Positions 58,001 to 64,000 of a DNA stretch of 64,000 bases are shown here, piece after piece. The stretch's first letter is position 1. Each line of letters opens with the position of its first letter. Position numbers and translations under genes: made by a program. Location: the NCBI GenBank assembly GCA_034231615.1, contig CM067318.1, positions 36,055,382-36,119,381 on the forward strand, in the 5' to 3' direction. Origin of the DNA: Meghimatium bilineatum. Its lineage: Eukaryota; Mollusca; Gastropoda; Stylommatophora; Philomycidae. The notes below the pieces were generated by a model. It worked only from the letters and a program-made list of their open reading frames with translations, did no database searches and was not told where the DNA came from.

Positions 58001-58240
58001 GTCTATCTATTGTCTTTTCTCTGCTTACGTTGTGAGGGGTAACAGGATTAATGATGATCGATTTTCGTGCTATTGCACGTCTGGTCGCTTGATATGCAGT
58101 AATACTGTATCGTGTCCGAATGTTGGTATCACCTTCACTCCACCTTCTTCTTGGTCTTCCTCTGTATCTTGCTGTTTACAATTCCATGTATGTTCTTGCC
58201 ACTGGCCAATAAGGATTCATTCTCATTAGTTGGCCGACGT
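58001..58240 (-). pseudogene. Non-LTR retrotransposon 3' end, (ATAG)n-tail family
   Basis: The plus strand starts GTCTATCTATTGTCTTTTCT (tail) and ends ATTCTCATTAGTTGGCCGAC; the minus strand carries an RMxxxxLxSGKNIHGI-like end. Same family as 49618-49960. Confidence 0.55.
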
Positions 58241-58675
58241 TTGTCGAATGCGCTATGATATATAAGAAAAATGGGAATACCCATTGCAATAATGTGCTAA
58301 AAATAATGTTTCCAGGAATTTATGTTCTTGCAAAATGGTGGCACTTCGGGAATAATGATATAGACATAGTTGGTGAGTTTTTATCAAGAAATATCAGAGA
58401 TTTCAATGGAAATATTGTATGATATATAGAAATTAATGTAAATGTAGTCCTGGCATTATGATAAGTAACATTTTGCACTTGAAATAACTCTGGAGCTTTC
58501 AAATTCATTCAGAAAGCGCAAACAGTTGTTACAACACATAGAAAGTTTCAAGGCTTTCTTGCGGTAGATGAATTTTATACGAATTTTTAAAGACGGTGAT
58601 GTCAATGTATAAAATTTTGCTTGCACCCTCGGTAATGGCGGACAAGTACACTCTGGATTTCTGGTGAGCAAAGTG
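58241..58675. mobile_element. piggyBac-like MITE, left end damaged
   Basis: About 85-90% similar to 62257-62690 over most of its length. The right end TGGTGAGCAAAGTG and TTAA (58676-58679) are intact; the left inverted repeat is replaced by LINE sequence. Confidence 0.78.
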
Positions 58676-58679
58676 TTAA

Positions 58680-59506
58680 TTAGATGCTCTATTCAGAACA
58701 TTAAATAGCTCATAACTAAATTATACTGGCTAGATGTGAAGTGAGTTGAATCAAACTCTCATGGTCATGAAATGCTTCTTTTCCCATCCTGATTGGACAC
58801 ACAATAATGAAATACGCTTTACACAATATTGATGCTGCCATTATTTCAACAATAACTTCTCAAGTTCTGAGAGCAGTCATAGATATTAAATTATGACAAT
58901 CAATCAATGTATGTGTGTGTACAGTGAATGATCAAACTAAACTCATTTAATCTGTTTGGATATCTATTCTTGGCATCTCCAATTTTTTTTCTTCTCTAAG
59001 TGACAGCTCAAATTATAATACTTCACAACTTGCATTTCTCAGAAGTGTTCACCAAATATGTTGTTGAATTACTGTTGTGCCAAGTTATCATTTAAGATCT
59101 TCTTTTTCATACCCCCCCCCCTTTATTTTCCAGTCCACACATTTTTCCTGATTATAAAATGCTATTTAACTTGTATTTTGTATTAAAGTGGATTATAGGC
59201 GCTAAAAAAATATATTTCAAAACAAAGAAAGAATATTCAATACAGATAAAAGTAGTTCCAACTTAAGAAGTATAAAATGTTTGCAGTGCAGGTACTTTCA
59301 TTTGGATCAGTTATCTCCCTTTGCCAACTGACCTCCTATAACTTGGTCAGTCTCACATTTACACATACGTTGGTTGACTGGACATTCAACATACAGTCTG
59401 CTCCTGCACATTCAAAAACTAGTACCGTAACCACTTGACTATCCAATACATTTCAAAATCAGTATATCTCACTTTTTCCACTGCTTACAAGACATATTGT
59501 CAAATA
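58680..59506. other. Intergenic DNA without recognised features
   Basis: AT-rich; a run of C (59107-59116). Nothing else. Confidence 0.35.
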
Positions 59507-59783
59507 AAGTGGAATCCCTCTATAGCATTCTTTTATAACAAATTTCCTTATATAACAACACTTTTCAAAACTCCCAATTATATTTATTTATGCTATATTG
59601 TTTGTACTGTATATAGCAAATTTCTGCTATTACATACATCTGGCCTTGAACAGAAACTTATAGCTTTAACCCCTACACTTAACAGCAAGTGTAGAGGCTA
59701 TCAACCAGTTTCCACCTGGGGATAGACAATAGACATACATATGTTGTCGGTCCGGACAAAGTTGTTATAATTGGATTCCACTG
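59507..59783. mobile_element. pogo-like MITE with nested LINE end
   Basis: Left AAGTGGAATCCCTCTATAG, right ATAATTGGATTCCACTG; TA at 59505-59506 and 59784-59785. The insert 59640-59732 splits it. Confidence 0.8.
59640..59732 (+). mobile_element. Severely 5'-truncated non-LTR element, 93 bp
   Basis: Flanked by ACATACAT (59632-59639 and 59733-59740). The sequence CTTAACAGCAAGTGTAGAGG to GGGGATAGACAATAG matches the 3' end of the element at 61215-61760. Confidence 0.85.
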
Positions 59784-61200
59784 TATAGTTGTCCACTTTG
59801 CCTACATGAATTACTGCATATATATCAAAACAGACAAATATAATCCTTTATAATTAATTCTTGATAACAACTGACTGGCATGGCAGTGGTTCATTATTAT
59901 TGGTATTCATCTTTAGTGTGCACATACTGTCAGCATAACTTGTATGGTGACATTTTCACTAAATAATCTATTACTAACTTGCTACGTAACAAATTTTATT
60001 GTAAAAATATAAATGCATGTGTGATGCAAAATTTAAAAAATTTGAATGATCATGTGAACAATATTTTTAAAAAAGCACCCACACATCATTCTTAATTCAA
60101 TGTATGTTGCACACATACACTCTACGACTCGTTTTAAATACTTTTGATTCTTTCACACACATTATCACAAACTATTTCATCTCAAAAATGATATATATAC
60201 AAGCACAAAGGTGATTCCCTAAATGACCAATACTTGCCACTAACATACAGATTTGTTTACAATAATTCCACTGAAAACAAGATGAGCACAGACACTGCAT
60301 CTTATTAACAAATTACTGGATGAAAATGCACAATGTAAGGTAGTGACATGAAGTAGACAAATCTAGACAAAACACTCTCACTATCTGAAGACATGACATA
60401 CTGAAAGTAATTTAAGACTCAGGTGAGTGTCGAATTTGATAAATATTCTTTGTACTTATACCTACAAACAATGAAAGATCAAATATGTACACAAATTAAA
60501 GGATAACTATATGGTTATGGATGTACATAATGAAAGTCTAATGTGTATGGCCATTGTCACGTATAAAGTTACAACATATTTCTGTTCTCTGGTCTACATC
60601 CTGCTGGAAATGGGTAGCAGGACTATTACCTTGCTACATGAGAGAACCAGAGGAAGTTTAGGAATTAATGTCAATAAAAATATTAAGAACCCTCTATTAT
60701 AAAGATAAAACTTCAGGTAAAATGGGTATTTAAAAAATAAAAAGTTATGTGACAATGGAAAGGTAGTGAGAATAAAAATATAAAACATAGAAGTTAGCTG
60801 TACTTAGTCCAATAGGTTGCTAAGTGTCACACACAAATAAAAAAGGATTTAATAGGACAAAAACAACCTTTTGGGCTGAAAAGACTGCATTCTTATGTTT
60901 GATATTATACCTTAATGTAAATAAGATGACTTCATGATCTTACAGCAAAATCTTCTAGCAATTATAATGCAGAGATCATTATCATTTTACATGCCATTAT
61001 ATTTTGAATGCAAGTTCAAAGACTTTTCCCACAATTTCCTACCAAAGAATTACTTCATTAGTGGATGACACAACATAACAACACTGCGCAAGTTTTCAAT
61101 CTAAATGAGTGTCAAGCCGTTATCAAATCACAGTTTTATTTTCTTATCACAATTTTAGTTTTAATACTTCTGCTGCCACAGCTCTTTCAGTGAAGTCTCT
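59784..61200. other. Intergenic DNA, 1.4 kb, almost featureless
   Basis: AT-rich. 60580-60660 looks like an R1b fragment in plus sense (CTGGTCTACATCCTGCTGG). No gene. Confidence 0.4.
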
Positions 61201-61214
61201 CAATGCGATGCTAT

Positions 61215-61760
61215 TATTTTGGTTATGATGAGCTTTGTGGGTGATAATTTTAAGAAACCACTAAAAATTGAGATGGAAGTTAAAAGACAAATTATTTACA
61301 GTATTTTCCTACCAATACTGTGTTACCAGTGCCAAACCTGGTCTCTCTCATCTTCACATTACAAAAAGATAGTGACATGTGAGATGAAGTGCTTGAGGGA
61401 GACTGAAGGGGTCTCTAGGTGTGACAGATTATGAAATGAAGACATCAGGGAAAGAATAGGAATAACACCTTGCACAGAATACATAGAACGGCAGCAGATC
61501 ACGTGGTTTGGGTACATTATGAGAATGCATCATGACAATTTACCCATGAAGGCATATAACTAAATGAGATCAGGGTACAAAGCCAGAGGAAGACCACGGA
61601 AAAGATGGATAGAAAATAGAGACATCTTGAACAAACAAGGTCACAGCACAGCCGAGGCGACACACCTTGCCTTGGAACACAAGCTCAAGTTCCAATCATC
61701 CCCTACGCTTAATGGCAAGAGTGGATAACAAACCACCTGGGGAAAGACAATAGACTAAAA
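61215..61760 (+). pseudogene. Non-LTR retrotransposon 3' part, (ATAG)-type family
   Basis: IEMEVKRQIIYSIFLPILCY, SSSHYKKIVTCEMKCLRETE, then after a stop QITWFGYIMRMHHDNLPMKA and KARGRPRKRWIENRDI. The end is CCTGGGGAAAGACAATAGAC. This is the best-preserved 3' part of the family. Confidence 0.82.
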
Positions 61761-62252
61761 AAATCAACCAAGAATTTTGACTGTGTAACTTTTAGAAGAC
61801 TCACAAAAGAATAAGCTTTACAAAAACTTTTATCTCGAGCTTTTATAAAAATGTTTTGTTTCCATTTATTCAATGAACAAAATGTCATCAAGTCTAGCAA
61901 TGGCAGTACCTCCATCCCATTTTCAAGGTGTGTGTACTTTACTCGTTCCTGGACCAGCAGAACTATCACATATCAACCTATGACAGCAATTTTTTGAAAC
62001 AGTCCATTTATGTTTCTGATGAGTATATTTTATCACTATTGATTTTTAACAAGTCAGAATCAGTCGCTTTGGACCTAGGTATCATGAGCTACATTGGAGA
62101 TTTTGATTTTCATTCAATAGAAAGTCAATATTTATTATTATTGGTGTCAAATTGATCTTATTACAGGCATAGCCAGACTGGAATGACAGTTTTATTAGAG
62201 AGAATTCCTGCACAACAAAATCCATTAGTGGCAGTGAAAGGGATTTTGTACT
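61761..62252. other. Intergenic DNA without recognised features
   Basis: The open stretch at 61928-62155 has no recognisable domain. Confidence 0.35.
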
Positions 62253-62256
62253 TTAA

Positions 62257-62690
62257 CACTTTGCTGACCAAGTTCGTCGCTAATCGAATGACTATGATAG
62301 ATCAGAAAAATGGAGAATACCCATTGCAATAATGTGCTAAAAATAGTGTATCCGGGAAATTATCTTCTGTAAAAATGGCGGCATGTCAGGAATAACGATA
62401 TGGACCTAGTACGTGAGTTTTTATCAAGAAATATCGGAGTTTTCAGAGGAAATATAGTATGATATATAGAAATTAATGTAAATCTAGACCTAGCATTATG
62501 ATAAGTAGCATTTTGCACTTGAAATAATTCTGGAGCTTTCAAATTCATTCAGAAAATGCAAACAGTTGTTACAAGATGCTAGATTGATTTTATATGAATT
62601 TTTAAAGATGGTGATGTCAATGTATAAAATTTTGTGTGCACCCTCGGTAATGGCGGACAAGTACGCTCTGGATTCCTGGTGAGCAAAGTG
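62257..62690. mobile_element. piggyBac-like MITE, complete (434 bp)
   Basis: Terminal inverted repeats CACTTTGCTGACCA and TGGTGAGCAAAGTG (one mismatch), flanked by TTAA at 62253-62256 and 62691-62694, the piggyBac target. No transposase. A short open stretch on the minus strand (62548-62360) is shared with 58241-58675, where it is also open. Confidence 0.88.
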
Positions 62691-63024
62691 TTAACAGCTT
62701 TTGATGGCATCAAAAATATTAAATAAAACCTAATCTTTGGCAATGGCATCAACAAGCAAACATTATTCTTAAGCCTAAATATACAAGCCAACTTCCATGA
62801 CAGAGAGTGAGACATCCTTTACAATCCCAACTAGCACAAACTAGGTCGATGTTGTTTGACTTTGCAGTGACAATGCTATAGAAATTATAAGCAAACGGAG
62901 TCTAGAAATGCCAACAATAGTTAATCAACAATATCCCCTATACAGAATATACTTGAAATGACTTGTATATTATTCTCATTTTCTAAATGTCTAACTTTTT
63001 GTGTTGGTATCAATCCCTATCAAT
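62691..63024. other. Intergenic DNA without recognised features
   Basis: Nothing recognised. Confidence 0.35.
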
Positions 63025-63130
63025 TACCAAAGTTGAAGCTCTTGTTTCCTATGTGCAGTTGGGTGTTTCCTCTGAGCTTTCTTTCATACCCAAAAGACTC
63101 CCAACTCTCAGCAATATGAAATGATTTAAC
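63025..63130. repeat. R2 dispersed repeat copy
   Basis: CTTGTTTCCTATGTGCAGTT, TTTCCTCTGAGCTTTCTTTC and CCCAAAAGACTCCCAACTCTC match R2. Confidence 0.65.
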
Positions 63131-64000
63131 CTTTAGCACGCTACCATTGCAAAAATTAAACATATCCGGGTGTATACCGGTCAATCTGTGGTAGCAGAAT
63201 TGTGACTGCAGCGCAAGTCTAAATTTAGCTTTTTCTTTCAAGAAAAAAATGTTTCAGTTATATCCTGTTACAATCAGCGCAAATTTAGTTGAAATGGAAA
63301 CCATTTTTAGTGAAATTCTTATGGGTTGTGCTTCAAGGAATTGCATTTGTTTTCAAAGAAGACATTATGAACACATTAGTTTCATTATGAAATGACATTG
63401 AAAACAATCAGTCTAGACATTCTCATGCATTGAATATCACGTTGCATCGAAGAAATATTCTTAGGTCTACTATTCAAGATTGGATTGTGACGGTTAGTGA
63501 CATCTAACTGTTTTATTTATTTTTACAGAAGATATTATGAGCACATTATTTTGGTTATAAAATAGCAAATAGGTTTAGGCATTTCTTCATGGAATATATT
63601 GGTCGGACAAGAGCATGTGAGCCAGCCATTACATTTTTTCCCCCAATATTGCATTTAAAAAAATATTTTCATTATGCAGCTGTCATAAGACAATCTGGCG
63701 TGCAGGGGAGAAGTTACGTAATTTGTATTTAGTGTGGTAATGGTTAAGAAAAGATTTCTACTTAGAAGGGATCCATGTGTATCTAGAAAACAAGTTCCAC
63801 CACTTTTGCATAAAAGACACCCAATCACAGTAATCCTTTGGAGGTGTCAATGTTGGCCATTTTAAACCAGTCTTCATGACTTCAATGTGGCCGCTAACAT
63901 CAAATATTATATATTTTATAGCCAGTAACAATAGATTTATATTTTACAAAGTTATCTTAAAAACAACTCTTGGCCTGTGTGCATGCAAATCTGATAGTGA
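63131..64000. other. Intergenic DNA without recognised features
   Basis: A short phrase on loss of GAAGACATTATGAACACATTA (63357) recurs with changes at 63529-63548. No gene or known repeat. Confidence 0.35.

Noticed and set aside
61928-62155. 75-codon frame near 62 kb
   Set aside because: No recognisable domain, poor composition and no splice signals that fit.

Overview
The window looks like nuclear DNA from an invertebrate animal. It is AT-rich and holds two multi-exon genes with GT..AG introns, and most of the rest is transposon debris, SINEs and minisatellites. Nothing prokaryotic, no rRNA or genuine tRNA gene and no CRISPR array was seen. A mollusc or other lophotrochozoan is my guess from the repeat flavour (tRNA-derived SINEs, many decayed non-LTR elements), but no sequence feature proves it.

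Three host genes can be supported. (1) On the plus strand, nine exons between 3129 and 16058 splice in phase into the C-terminal part (about 396 residues) of a type I membrane protein: one MAM domain, a Thr-rich stalk with six-residue repeats, one membrane helix and a short cytoplasmic tail with an NPVY motif and a PDZ-type end. The signal-peptide exon is not visible. (2) On the minus strand, 22163-23023 is a single coding exon for a 286-residue basic coiled-coil protein I do not recognise, with a likely non-coding 5' exon near 23674. (3) On the plus strand, six exons between 27150 and 41891 give a complete 191-residue ubiquitin-conjugating enzyme recognisable as UBE2T, the E2 of the Fanconi anaemia pathway, with HPN motif and catalytic Cys88. 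Its introns are inflated by four minisatellites and many transposon copies.

The rest is mobile DNA. Named here for reference: R1 (278-bp SINE-like family), R1b (140-160 bp), R3 (about 1 kb), all three sharing a GAACGCAGAAG-type 3' tail, R1 and R1b flanked by 8-12 bp target duplications; R2 (about 150-bp dispersed repeat); several tRNA-derived SINEs; several decayed non-LTR retrotransposons (one family with an (ATAG)n tail, one with an (ATC)n tail, one with RNase H and a CCHC-like end); a pogo-like MITE family; a foldback MITE; a piggyBac-like TTAA MITE; a hAT MITE; a 1.7-kb hAT element with a decayed transposase; a full-length mariner with an in-frame internal deletion; and inverted-arm elements with a hammerhead-ribozyme-like core, probably Penelope-related. 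Many are nested, which gives relative ages.

Layout: 1-3128 repeats; 3129-16058 MAM gene; 16059-22160 repeats; 22163-23700 orphan gene; 24080-27000 SINE and two LINE fragments; 27150-41891 UBE2T; 41892-64000 no host exon found, a dense transposon field with some featureless AT-rich stretches. The three host genes show no evident functional link.
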